Origin: Rahnella inusitata_A | GTDB taxonomy: Bacteria > Pseudomonadota > Gammaproteobacteria > Enterobacterales > Enterobacteriaceae | Direction: 5' to 3' | Assembly (NCBI RefSeq): GCF_965118895.1 | Contig: NZ_CBCPJJ010000002.1 | Location: 372,001 to 436,000 of the forward strand | Length of the DNA stretch: 64,000 nucleotides | Shown: positions 24,946 through 33,647 of the stretch, piece after piece | Position numbering within the stretch: the first letter of the stretch is position 1 | How the letters are laid out: each line of letters opens with the position of its first letter | Position numbers and translations under genes: made by a program | The notes under the pieces: generated by a model | Told to the model about the DNA's origin: nothing | The model's input: the letters and a program-made list of their open reading frames with translations, nothing else | Database searches by the model: none

Positions 24946-26589
24946 GTGGCTAATCACCCCCGTGCAGGGCAACCTGCTCAGCAAAGCGATTTGATTAATG
25001 TGGCGCAGTTAACGTCACAATATTACGTTCTGCAACCGGACCCACAAAACACCGCGCATGCGGTGAAATTCGGCACGTCCGGCCATCGCGGTAGTTCGTT
25101 GCGTCACAGCTTTAATGAAGCGCACATTCTGGCAATTGCTCAGGCGATCGCCGAAGTGCGCAAAGAGCAGGGCACTACCGGTCCGTGCTACGTGGGGAAA
25201 GATACCCATGCGCTGTCCGAACCGGCATTTATCTCCGTGCTGGAAGTGCTGACGGCCAACGGCGTTGACGTCATTGTGCAGGAAGACAACGGTTTCACCC
25301 CCACTCCTGCGGTGTCTCACGCGATCCTGACCCACAACCGCAAGGGCGGCGCACTGGCTGATGGCATCGTCATCACCCCGTCGCACAACCCACCGGAAGA
25401 TGGCGGCATTAAATATAACCCGACCAACGGCGGCCCGGCAGATACTAATCTGACCTCGGTTATAGAGAAACGCGCTAATGCACTGCTGGCGGCGAAACTC
25501 GCTGGTGTGAAGCGTCAGTCTCTGGATCAGGCGTGGAAAAGTGGTCATCTGACTGAACAAGATTTGGTTCAGCCGTTTATCGAAGGCCTGACTGAAATCG
25601 TCGACATGGCCGCGATTCAGAAAGCCGGTCTGAAACTGGGTGTGGATCCGCTCGGTGGCTCTGGTATTGAATACTGGAAGCGCATTGCTGAGCATTACAA
25701 ACTGGATCTGACGCTGGTGAACGATCACGTCGATCAGACTTTCCGTTTCATGCATCTCGACCACGACGGTGTGATCCGTATGGACTGCTCGTCTGAATCC
25801 GCAATGGCCGGTTTGCTGGCACTGCGTGATAAATTCGATCTGGCATTCGCCAATGACCCTGACTACGACCGCCACGGTATCGTGACGCCTGCTGGTCTGA
25901 TGAACCCCAACCATTATCTGGCCGTGGCGATTCAGTACCTGTTCCAGCATCGTCCGCAGTGGGGCAAAGACGTCGCCGTCGGTAAAACGCTGGTCTCAAG
26001 CGCAATGATTGACCGCGTTGTTGAAGATTTAGGCCGTAAACTGGTCGAAGTCCCGGTCGGTTTCAAATGGTTCGTCGATGGTCTGTTTGACGGCAGCTTC
26101 GGTTTTGGTGGCGAAGAAAGCGCAGGGGCTTCTTTCCTGCGTTTCGACGGCACGCCGTGGTCAACTGACAAAGACGGCATCATCATGTGCCTGCTGGCTG
26201 CGGAAATTACCGCGGTGACCGGCAAGAATCCGCAGGAACATTACAACGAGCTGGCCGCCCGCTTTGGTGCGCCAAGCTACAACCGTATCCAGGCGCCTGC
26301 GACTCACGCCCAGAAAGCCGCGCTGTCTAAACTTTCCCCTGAACAGGTGAAAGCGGATACGCTGGCCGGTGACCCGATCACCGCCCGTCTGACTAACGCA
26401 CCGGGCAACGGCGCGTCGATCGGTGGTCTGAAAGTGATGACCAAAAACGGCTGGTTCGCGGCACGTCCGTCCGGTACAGAAGAAGCGTACAAAATCTATT
26501 GTGAAAGCTTCCTCGGTGCAGAACATCGCGAGCAAATCGAGAAAGAAGCGGTAGAAATCGTCAGCAAAGTGCTCGCCGACGCCAAATAA
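24946..26589 (+). CDS. pgm: Phosphoglucomutase
   Basis: Interconverts glucose-1-P and glucose-6-P. The 547-residue alpha-D-phosphohexomutase has the phosphoserine loop TPSHNPP (S146), the metal loop DPDYDRHG, the sugar-recognition loop GEESAGAS and the phosphate-binding RPSGTEEAYK near the C-terminus. The GTG at 24946 follows AGGGAGAAGCGCCA. Second gene after seqA; a terminator follows. Confidence 0.97.
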   Translation: MANHPRAGQPAQQSDLINVAQLTSQYYVLQPDPQNTAHAVKFGTSGHRGSSLRHSFNEAHILAIAQAIAEVRKEQGTTGPCYVGKDTHALSEPAFISVLEVLTANGVDVIVQEDNGFTPTPAVSHAILTHNRKGGALADGIVITPSHNPPEDGGIKYNPTNGGPADTNLTSVIEKRANALLAAKLAGVKRQSLDQAWKSGHLTEQDLVQPFIEGLTEIVDMAAIQKAGLKLGVDPLGGSGIEYWKRIAEHYKLDLTLVNDHVDQTFRFMHLDHDGVIRMDCSSESAMAGLLALRDKFDLAFANDPDYDRHGIVTPAGLMNPNHYLAVAIQYLFQHRPQWGKDVAVGKTLVSSAMIDRVVEDLGRKLVEVPVGFKWFVDGLFDGSFGFGGEESAGASFLRFDGTPWSTDKDGIIMCLLAAEITAVTGKNPQEHYNELAARFGAPSYNRIQAPATHAQKAALSKLSPEQVKADTLAGDPITARLTNAPGNGASIGGLKVMTKNGWFAARPSGTEEAYKIYCESFLGAEHREQIEKEAVEIVSKVLADAK

Positions 26590-26610
26590 GCCTGTTTCTT
26601 TGTCTCATCA

Positions 26611-26639
26611 AAAGCGCTGATTATTCAGCGTTTTTTTTG
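26611..26639 (+). terminator. seqA-pgm terminator
   Basis: CGCTGA-TTAT-TCAGCG followed by eight Ts, 25 bases after the pgm stop. Confidence 0.88.
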
Positions 26640-26661
26640 TCTGCGATTTAAGAAATAAAAA

Positions 26662-26675
26662 AGATATATCTAAAT
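26662..26675. promoter_or_regulatory. Upstream copy of the PadR operator half-site
   Basis: AGATATATCTAAAT repeats the arm of the 26714-26747 palindrome about 50 bases upstream. Its AGATATATCT core is itself palindromic. It may be a secondary operator. Confidence 0.55.
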
Positions 26676-26713
26676 GCACAGCCAGGCTTGCCAGATGTTG
26701 AAATTCGATCTAA

Positions 26714-26747
26714 TTTAGATATATCGAAATAATTCGATATATCTAAA
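26714..26747. promoter_or_regulatory. Inverted-repeat operator upstream of the PadR gene
   Basis: A perfect 15-base inverted repeat (TTTAGATATATCGAA and its complement) separated by 4 bases ends 13 bases before the PadR start and abuts the AGGA ribosome site. Placement implies negative autoregulation. Confidence 0.8.
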
Positions 26748-26760
26748 TAGGACATAAAAT

Positions 26761-27492
26761 ATGTTTAGCAAAATGTTTGAAGGCCGTCATCGCGGTCACG
26801 GTAGCAGGGAAGAGGGGCATCGCGGCCATTGCCGTCATGAGTCAGAAGTGAGTGGTCACAGCGAGCGTCATGTTTTACGTCGTGACGGCCGTCATCGTGG
26901 TGAAGAACGTGGTGAAGAAGGTCGTGAACGTCGCGGTGGTCGTGGCGAAGGTCGCCGGGGCGGTCCTCGCGGTGAACGCGGTGTGCATCGTCTGTTTGAG
27001 CATGGTGATTTACGCCGCGTTCTGCTGGCGCTGGTGGCGAAGAAACCGAGTCATGGGTATGAGTTGATCAAAGCCATCGAAGAAGCCTCTTCTGGCCTGT
27101 ATGTGCCAAGTCCGGGGGTGATTTATCCGACGCTCACATTGCTGGAAGAACAAGATTTTCTGGAAGCCGTGGCCACCGGAAATGGCCGCAAAAGCTATCA
27201 GTTAACCGAAGCCGGTAAAACTGAGCTGGCGCAGCATCAGGATGCGGTGGATGTGATTTTTGCCCGTCTGGCCGGTGCAACCCGACCGAAGGAAAACAAT
27301 CTGGCAGCAGGCATCCATGAAACCATGCATCGGCTGAAACACGCGCTGCGCGGCAATATGATGCGTGATGATTTAACGCCGGAGCAGGTACTGCGTGTAA
27401 GCGCGATTTTGCAGCAGGCGGCAGAGAGTATTGAAGCGGAATTTGCGCCGGTTAAAAACGACACTGACGCCACCGAAGCCCCTACGGCATAA
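26761..27492 (+). CDS. PadR-family regulator with His/Arg-rich N-terminus (YqjI-like)
   Basis: A 243-residue DNA-binding protein. Residues 1-76 are a low-complexity arm rich in Arg, Gly, Glu and His (nine His, one Cys, few hydrophobics). A PadR winged helix follows (about 78-160: HGYELIKAIEE, SPGVIYPTLTLLEEQ, then a C-terminal helical dimerisation part). This layout matches E. coli YqjI, a metal-responsive repressor of an iron-reductase gene, whose N-terminal arm binds metal. Direct metal binding here is inference. AGGA precedes the ATG at 8-base spacing. No yqjH-like partner is adjacent. Its stop overlaps the convergent kdpE end by 11 bases. Confidence 0.85.
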   Translation: MFSKMFEGRHRGHGSREEGHRGHCRHESEVSGHSERHVLRRDGRHRGEERGEEGRERRGGRGEGRRGGPRGERGVHRLFEHGDLRRVLLALVAKKPSHGYELIKAIEEASSGLYVPSPGVIYPTLTLLEEQDFLEAVATGNGRKSYQLTEAGKTELAQHQDAVDVIFARLAGATRPKENNLAAGIHETMHRLKHALRGNMMRDDLTPEQVLRVSAILQQAAESIEAEFAPVKNDTDATEAPTA

Positions 27493-28171
27493 AGCGATAA
27501 CCCACTCCCGTTTCGGTCAGTAAATGACGCGGACGGGTGGCGTCGGCCTCCAGTTTCTGGCGCAAATGCCCCATGTAGATGCGCAGATAATGGCTGTGTT
27601 CGACGTAATTCGGGCCCCAGACGTGGCTCAGTAACTGACGTTGTGTAATGACTTTGCCGCTGTTTGCCAGCAACTCGGCCAGCAGGCGAAACTCGATCGG
27701 CGTCAGATGACAGTCCTCACCGTTACGCTGTACGCGACGGTTAATCAGATCGACAGTCACATCGGAAAACGTGACCAGCGGGCTTTCCTGCGAGCTGTTT
27801 GCCTGACGGCGCAGCGCCACACGAACCCGCGCCAGCAGTTCACCGACGCCAAACGGCTTGGTGAGAAAATCATCGGCACCGGCATCCAGCGCGGCAATTT
27901 TGTCTTCTTCGCGGGTGCGTGCCGACAACACAATGATCGGGATGGCGCTCCAGTGGCGCAAATCGCGAATATAGGTCAGGCCGTCACCGTCCGGTAAACC
28001 GAGATCGAGAATAATCAGATCCGGTTTTCGCGTGCCGGCCTCAATCAGCCCGCGCTGCAATGTTTCGCTTTCAAACACCCGTAAGCCTTCCGCCTCCAGC
28101 GCTGTGCGCACAAAGCGGCGGATCTCTTTTTCGTCTTCAACAATCAAAATATTGATGGGGGATGCGGTCAC
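27482..28171 (-). CDS. kdpE: Potassium response regulator KdpE
   Basis: OmpR/PhoB-type response regulator activating kdpFABC. The 229 residues hold a receiver domain with phospho-acceptor D56 (LDLGLPDGDG), the switch Thr/Ser region VLSAR and Lys in LTKPFG, then a winged helix (about 130-229, TPIEFRLLAELL, HYLRIYMGHLRQKLE). Start ATG overlaps the kdpD stop by 4 bases (translational coupling). Last gene of kdpFABCDE. Confidence 0.97.
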   Translation of the reverse strand: MTASPINILIVEDEKEIRRFVRTALEAEGLRVFESETLQRGLIEAGTRKPDLIILDLGLPDGDGLTYIRDLRHWSAIPIIVLSARTREEDKIAALDAGADDFLTKPFGVGELLARVRVALRRQANSSQESPLVTFSDVTVDLINRRVQRNGEDCHLTPIEFRLLAELLANSGKVITQRQLLSHVWGPNYVEHSHYLRIYMGHLRQKLEADATRPRHLLTETGVGYRFMP

Positions 28172-30867
28172 GGGGCCTCGCCGATGTCTTTTTCCATGTC
28201 ATTCTCCATATCAGGCAACGCTTCCAGCGGCAGCCTGAAACGGAAACGCGCACCGCCGTTCGGACCGTTTTCTGCCCAGATCCGTCCGTCGTGCACCTCA
28301 ATAATGGCACGACAAATGGCTAATCCCAACCCTACACCCGGAATGGCCGATTCTTTATTCCCGCGCGCGAATTTCTCAAAGATTCTTTGCTCGGTTCCCG
28401 CCGCAATGCCGGGGCCGTTATCCCAGACTTCGATCTCCAGCCATTCCTCCAGCGGCGTGGCTTTGATACCGATGGTTGCGCCGATCCCGGCATATTTATG
28501 GGCGTTCTCCAGCAGGTTGATCAGCACCCGCTCGATCAGGCTGGCATCGCAGTTCACCAGCACCATTTCTGCCGGTAAATCGATTTCGATATTATCGTTG
28601 GCCAGCACCGGTTCCAGCATCCGCAACGCGCTGCCGGTGATCTCTTCCACCGACTGCCACTCTTTGCGCAGATTAAACCCGCCCGACTGAATGCGCGCCA
28701 TATCCAGCAAATTGTTCACCAGCCGCGTGGTACTCAGTACCTGCTGGCGGATCTGGCTGGCCTGCGGGGCGTGTTTTGAGCCCTCTGAAGCCAGATCCAG
28801 CGTCAGGATTTCCGCCTGCCCGAACAGCACGGTGAGCGGCGTACGTAAATCGTGAGAGAGAGCCGAAAGCAGTGAGTTGCGCAGCTGCTCGCGTTCGGTT
28901 TCCAGACGTGCAGATTCCGCCCTGGCGGCCAGATGCAGGCGGTCGAGGGCGTTGGCGATAAGCACGGTAAATGTCTGCAACAAACGCTGCTGTTCCGGCA
29001 CCAGCAGCTGGCGAATGTTGGTGGGCTCCACCGCCAGCAGCCCGCAGGATCCGCCGGACGCCACCAGCGGCAGCAACTGATACGGCACGCCGGGCAGGGT
29101 ATCGGTGCCCGCACCGGCGGGCAGTTTCTTATCAAAACTCCAGCGCGCGATGGCGTCGTCCACCACAATCGACGTTACTTCTCCGGCAGGCTGCGCCAGC
29201 TCGCCGTTTTCCTGCGGCAGCAGAATGGCGGTTTTGGCGTGCAGGCTGGAGGAAATAAAGTGGCGGCTGGTTTGCGCGATGGCTTCCGGCGTCAGCGCCT
29301 GACTGAGGCTTTTCGACATCTCATACAGATGCTGTGCACGTTTTTCGCGATGGCGGGCGATACGCGCCTGATAACGTACACCGGCGGTGAGATTCCCGAT
29401 CAGAATACCGACCAGCAGCATCACGCCGAAAGTCACCAGATATTGCGCGTCGGTGACGGCGAGCGAGCCGCGCGGCTGCACAAAGAATAAGTCAAAACTG
29501 ACGACATTAATCACCGCCGCCAGCACCGACGGCCAGCGGCCATAAAACAGTGCGACGATCACCACCCCGAGCAGATAGACCATCACCAGGTTGGCCTGGT
29601 CGAAGGCCGGGATAAGCCACTGTGCCAGCACGGTGATCAGCGCGCACAGTGCGACGGCCAGCGAACAGCCCCACAGCTGGCGGCTGAAGCGGTCGGCGAA
29701 CGTGCGTGAATCCTGCTCTTTACGCACCGGCGTGGCAGGGGAATCTTCCAGCCCGACGATAATCAGATCGAGATCCGGGCCGATATCCGCCAGCTTGTCG
29801 GCAAAGCTGCCACCGGGTTTCCAGCGTTTTTCACGGCGGCGGCCCATCATGATTTTGCCCAGTCGATGCTCGCGGGCATAGCGCAAAATCGCCTGTTCTT
29901 CGTGCGGCTCTGAGAGCGTGGCGGTTTCAGCACCCAGCTCCTGTGCCAGTTTCAGTGAATGCAAAATCGCGCGGCGCTGGCCTTCCGGCAAGCGGTGCAG
30001 ACGTGGCGTTTCGACATACACAGCGTGCCAGACGCAGCCAAGGCGCGCCGCCAGACGTGATGCAACGCGGACCAGCTTTTCATTGCCGCCGCCGTGCCCG
30101 ATGCATAACAGCAGCGCATCACGGGTATGCCACACGCGGTTGACGCCCTGATCGTCGCGGTATTCCCGCATCTGATCGTCAACGCGATCGGCAGTGCGGC
30201 GCAGTGAAAGTTCGCGCAGGGCAATGAGATTGCCTTTACGGAAAAAGTGCTCGATGGCGCGTTCAGCCTGACCGGGAATATAAACTTTGCCCTCTTTCAG
30301 GCGCTGACGCAGGGAGTCGGGGGGTAAATCCACCAGCACCACTTCGCTGGCGTCATCAAACAGACGGTCGGGGACGGTTTCACGAATAATAATGCCGGTT
30401 ACGCCGCTGACCACGTCGTTCAGGCTTTCGAGATGCTGAACGTTTACGGTGGTAAATACGTCGATACCGGCATTGAGTAATTCTTCGATGTCCTGCCAGC
30501 GTTTAGGATGGCGCGAACCGGCCGCATTGCTGTGCGCCAGTTCGTCCATCAGGATCAGGGCAGGGCGGCGCGCCAGCGCGGCGTCGAGGTCAAACTCCTG
30601 CACCTGACGTCCGCGGTGGTGAATGCGTTTGGGTGGCAACAATGTCAGCCCCGGCAGCAGCGCCTGCGTTTCCTGCCGCCCGTGAGTTTCCACCACGCCG
30701 ACCAGCACATCGAGGCCGGTGGCGCGCAGCCGCTGAGCTTCCTGCAACATGGCATAAGTTTTCCCGACGCCCGCACAGGCACCGAAAAAGACCTTCAGTT
30801 GCCCGCGCGGCTTTTCATTGGCGAGCGCCAGTAAGCTGTCAGGATCGGGGCGGTTATCTTCTGTCAT
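28168..30867 (-). CDS. kdpD: Potassium sensor histidine kinase KdpD
   Basis: Membrane sensor kinase for K+ limitation and turgor. The 899-residue protein has the N-terminal KdpD domain with Walker A GACAGVGKT (near 31-39) and DELAHSN (Walker B), and a USP-like domain (about 250-375). Four transmembrane helices follow (about 395-500, GVVIVALFYGRWPSV), then a GAF-like domain (about 520-650), HisKA with the phospho-His in SALSHDLRTPL, and HATPase (VWDNGPGI, GVGLGLAICRAI). I prefer the ATG at 30867, which follows AAGGATAAT and starts MTEDNRPDPD like E. coli; an ATG at 30879 is also in frame. Confidence 0.96.
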   Translation of the reverse strand: MTEDNRPDPDSLLALANEKPRGQLKVFFGACAGVGKTYAMLQEAQRLRATGLDVLVGVVETHGRQETQALLPGLTLLPPKRIHHRGRQVQEFDLDAALARRPALILMDELAHSNAAGSRHPKRWQDIEELLNAGIDVFTTVNVQHLESLNDVVSGVTGIIIRETVPDRLFDDASEVVLVDLPPDSLRQRLKEGKVYIPGQAERAIEHFFRKGNLIALRELSLRRTADRVDDQMREYRDDQGVNRVWHTRDALLLCIGHGGGNEKLVRVASRLAARLGCVWHAVYVETPRLHRLPEGQRRAILHSLKLAQELGAETATLSEPHEEQAILRYAREHRLGKIMMGRRREKRWKPGGSFADKLADIGPDLDLIIVGLEDSPATPVRKEQDSRTFADRFSRQLWGCSLAVALCALITVLAQWLIPAFDQANLVMVYLLGVVIVALFYGRWPSVLAAVINVVSFDLFFVQPRGSLAVTDAQYLVTFGVMLLVGILIGNLTAGVRYQARIARHREKRAQHLYEMSKSLSQALTPEAIAQTSRHFISSSLHAKTAILLPQENGELAQPAGEVTSIVVDDAIARWSFDKKLPAGAGTDTLPGVPYQLLPLVASGGSCGLLAVEPTNIRQLLVPEQQRLLQTFTVLIANALDRLHLAARAESARLETEREQLRNSLLSALSHDLRTPLTVLFGQAEILTLDLASEGSKHAPQASQIRQQVLSTTRLVNNLLDMARIQSGGFNLRKEWQSVEEITGSALRMLEPVLANDNIEIDLPAEMVLVNCDASLIERVLINLLENAHKYAGIGATIGIKATPLEEWLEIEVWDNGPGIAAGTEQRIFEKFARGNKESAIPGVGLGLAICRAIIEVHDGRIWAENGPNGGARFRFRLPLEALPDMENDMEKDIGEAP

Positions 30868-30921
30868 ATTATCCTTCATACTTCGGGCCGCCTTCCTGCG
30901 ACCCGAATTATTTTGGCTAAA

Positions 30922-31515
30922 TTAATGGGCTTTCAGTTTATCCAGCGCCTGATTGAGTTCCAGCACGTTGACCACGGTCGGGCCGAGGTAACCTATCAGT
31001 GGTGATGATGTATTATCATCAATCAATTTATCCACTTGCGCCAGTGGCAAGCCGCGTGCGCTGGCAATGCGCTGTGCCTGCCATTGCGCTGCTTTTATAG
31101 ATATCTGCGGATCCAGCCCGCTGCCGCTGGCAGTGACCAGATCGACCGGCACCGGGGCGGTGCTTTGCGCATTGGCTTTACGCAGCGCGATCACGCGGTC
31201 TTTCACCGCCTGATCCAGTGCTGGATTACTGGCCGCCAGATTGCTGCCCCCCGACGCCATCGGGTTATACGGCGTATCTGACGTCACTGACGGACGGCCC
31301 CAGAAGTACTCATTGCGGGTAAAATTCTGCCCGATAAGCTTTGACCCTATCACCTTGTTGCTGCCGTCTTTGATAAGCGATCCCATCGCCTGCGAGCTGA
31401 ACACCAGTTCGGAAACGCCGGTGGTCAGCAGGGGATAGGCCACGCCGGTCGCCAGCGTCAGCAGAACGGTCATCACCAGAGCCGGGCGAACATACGCAAT
31501 ACGTGTAACAGACAT
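30922..31515 (-). CDS. kdpC: Potassium-transporting ATPase subunit KdpC
   Basis: Single-span subunit that stabilises the KdpFABC complex. The 197 residues carry one membrane helix (about 10-33, VMTVLLTLATGVAYPLLTT) and a periplasmic domain with the conserved GQNF, GRPS and ASGGSNLA motifs and a C-terminal VNVLELNQALD. AGGAAG is 6 bases before the ATG. It follows kdpB after 22 bases; kdpD begins 54 bases on. Confidence 0.96.
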   Translation of the reverse strand: MSVTRIAYVRPALVMTVLLTLATGVAYPLLTTGVSELVFSSQAMGSLIKDGSNKVIGSKLIGQNFTRNEYFWGRPSVTSDTPYNPMASGGSNLAASNPALDQAVKDRVIALRKANAQSTAPVPVDLVTASGSGLDPQISIKAAQWQAQRIASARGLPLAQVDKLIDDNTSSPLIGYLGPTVVNVLELNQALDKLKAH

Positions 31516-31537
31516 AATGGTCTTCCTTATTAATCAA

Positions 31538-33604
31538 TCAGCTCAGGTGTAAAACGGTCAGGATCATGTCGATAAGCTTGATACCGACAAACGGCACCAG
31601 CAGCCCCCCCACACCATAAATCCACAGGTTACGGCGCAGCAGCGACGCGGCACTCATGGCTTTATAGCTCACGCCTTTCAGCGCCAGCGGGATCAGGAAC
31701 ACAATCACCAGGGCGTTAAAAATGACCGCCGACATGATGGCCGAAGACGGTGAGGTCAGGTTCATCACGTTCAGAGCATTCAGCTGCGGATAGGTCGCCG
31801 CGAATGCCGCCGGAATGATGGCGAAATACTTGGCGACGTCGTTGGCGATACTGAACGTGGTCAGCGAGCCGCGGGTCATCAGCATCTGTTTCCCGATGTG
31901 CACCACTTCAATCAGCTTGGTCGGGTTAGAATCCAGATCCACCATGTTCCCGGCTTCTTTCGCTGCCTGCGTACCGGAGTTCATGGCCACCGCCACGTCA
32001 GCCTGCGCCAGCGCCGGGGCATCGTTGGTCCCGTCGCCGGTCATGGCCACTAAACGGCCTTCCGACTGGTACTGGCGGATCAGCGCCAGTTTGGCTTCCG
32101 GCGTGGCTTCAGCCAGAAAATCATCGACGCCCGCTTCGGCGGCAATGGCAGCTGCGGTCAGACGGTTATCGCCGGTGATCATCACCGTCTTGATGCCCAT
32201 CTTGCGCAACTCGGCGAAACGTTCTTTGATGCCGCCTTTAACGATGTCTTTCAGTTCGACCACGCCCAGCACTTTCGCGCCTTCGGCGACCACCAGCGGC
32301 GTACCGCCTTTACGCGCCACGGTTTCTACCAGCCCGTCGACGGCTTTCGGGAACGTGCCGCCGTTGGATTCCACATGGCGACGGATAGCGTCCACCGCGC
32401 CTTTACGAATATTACGGTCGCCGACGTTTACGCCGCTCATGCGGGTTTGCGCCGAGAAGGGGACGAAAGTGGCATTCAGCGAATGAATGTCGCGTTCGCG
32501 CAGATTAAACCGCTGTTTTGCCAGGACCACGATACTGCGGCCTTCCGGCGTTTCATCAGCCAGTGAAGATAACTGCGCGGCATCGGCCAGTTCCTGTTCC
32601 GTCACCTGAGGGGCGGGCAGGAACTGCGATGCCTGGCGGTTACCCAGCGTGATGGTGCCGGTTTTATCCAGCAACAACACATCCACGTCACCGGCGGCTT
32701 CCACCGCACGGCCGCTGGTGGCGATCACGTTGGCTTCCAGCATGCGGCTCATCCCCGCCACGCCGATAGCAGACAACAGACCGCCAATGGTGGTCGGGAT
32801 CAGACACACCAACAGCGCGACCAGCACGGTCACGGTGACGGGAATGCCTGCATGACTGGCGTCGACGCTAAACAGCGAGAACGGATACAGCGTGGCGGTT
32901 GCCAGCACGAAGACCAGCGTCAGGGCCACCAGCAGGATAGTCAGTGCCACTTCGTTTGGCGTTTTACGACGTTTCGCGCCTTCGACCATAGCGATCATGC
33001 GATCCAGGAAGGTGTCGCCGGGGTTAGCGGAACATTGCACCACCAGCCAGTCGGAGAGCACGCGCGTCCCGCCTGTCACCGAGGAGAAGTCACCGCCGGA
33101 TTCACGGATGACCGGCGCAGATTCGCCGGTGATCGCGCTTTCATCCACCGACGCGCCGCCGACCAGCACTTCACCGTCGCACGGCACGGTATCACCGGCT
33201 TCGATCAGCACCATATCGCCTTTACGCAGCTCGTCCGCGGCGACTTTGATCACCGCCGAATCCGGGCGCGGTTCATAGATTTTTTTCGCCCAGCTGGTTT
33301 TTTGAACGCCTTTCAGGCTTTGCGCCTGGGCCTTACTGCGGCCTTCCGCCAGTGCTTCGGCAAAGTTGGCAAACAGCACAGTGAACCACAGCCACAGCGA
33401 CACGCTGCCGGTAAAAGCGGCGCTGCCGTCGGTGCGATGCAGCAGGATTGCCAGCCAGATAACCGTGGTCAGAATACTGCCCAGATACACCACGAACATC
33501 ACCGGATTGCGCCACTGAACGCGGGGATCCAGCTTTTTCGCCGCATCCCACAGGGCAGTGCGGATCAGGCGGGGTTCAAACAGCGCACGTTGTTTACGAG
33601 TCAT
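31538..33604 (-). CDS. kdpB: Potassium-transporting ATPase ATP-binding subunit KdpB
   Basis: P-type ATPase subunit energising K+ uptake. The 688 residues show the TGES actuator loop (AITGESAPV), the phosphorylation site DKTGT with the catalytic Asp, the TGDN hinge and the GDGTNDAPAL motif, plus about seven membrane helices. The ATG at 33604 (MTRKQRALFEP) aligns with E. coli (682 aa) and has a GAG ribosome site nine bases ahead. The in-frame ATG at 33625 would add 7 unconserved residues and lacks one. Confidence 0.96.
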   Translation of the reverse strand: MTRKQRALFEPRLIRTALWDAAKKLDPRVQWRNPVMFVVYLGSILTTVIWLAILLHRTDGSAAFTGSVSLWLWFTVLFANFAEALAEGRSKAQAQSLKGVQKTSWAKKIYEPRPDSAVIKVAADELRKGDMVLIEAGDTVPCDGEVLVGGASVDESAITGESAPVIRESGGDFSSVTGGTRVLSDWLVVQCSANPGDTFLDRMIAMVEGAKRRKTPNEVALTILLVALTLVFVLATATLYPFSLFSVDASHAGIPVTVTVLVALLVCLIPTTIGGLLSAIGVAGMSRMLEANVIATSGRAVEAAGDVDVLLLDKTGTITLGNRQASQFLPAPQVTEQELADAAQLSSLADETPEGRSIVVLAKQRFNLRERDIHSLNATFVPFSAQTRMSGVNVGDRNIRKGAVDAIRRHVESNGGTFPKAVDGLVETVARKGGTPLVVAEGAKVLGVVELKDIVKGGIKERFAELRKMGIKTVMITGDNRLTAAAIAAEAGVDDFLAEATPEAKLALIRQYQSEGRLVAMTGDGTNDAPALAQADVAVAMNSGTQAAKEAGNMVDLDSNPTKLIEVVHIGKQMLMTRGSLTTFSIANDVAKYFAIIPAAFAATYPQLNALNVMNLTSPSSAIMSAVIFNALVIVFLIPLALKGVSYKAMSAASLLRRNLWIYGVGGLLVPFVGIKLIDMILTVLHLS

Positions 33605-33647
33605 TTTATTAATCTCTATATTCATTAATTCAACGAATTACGCAGCA

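Noticed and set aside
26780..27000. Low-complexity Arg/Gly/His coding as a sign of frameshift or misassembly
   Set aside because: The frame is continuous from a good ribosome site into a normal PadR domain, and a His-rich arm is known in YqjI, so it reads as a genuine extension.
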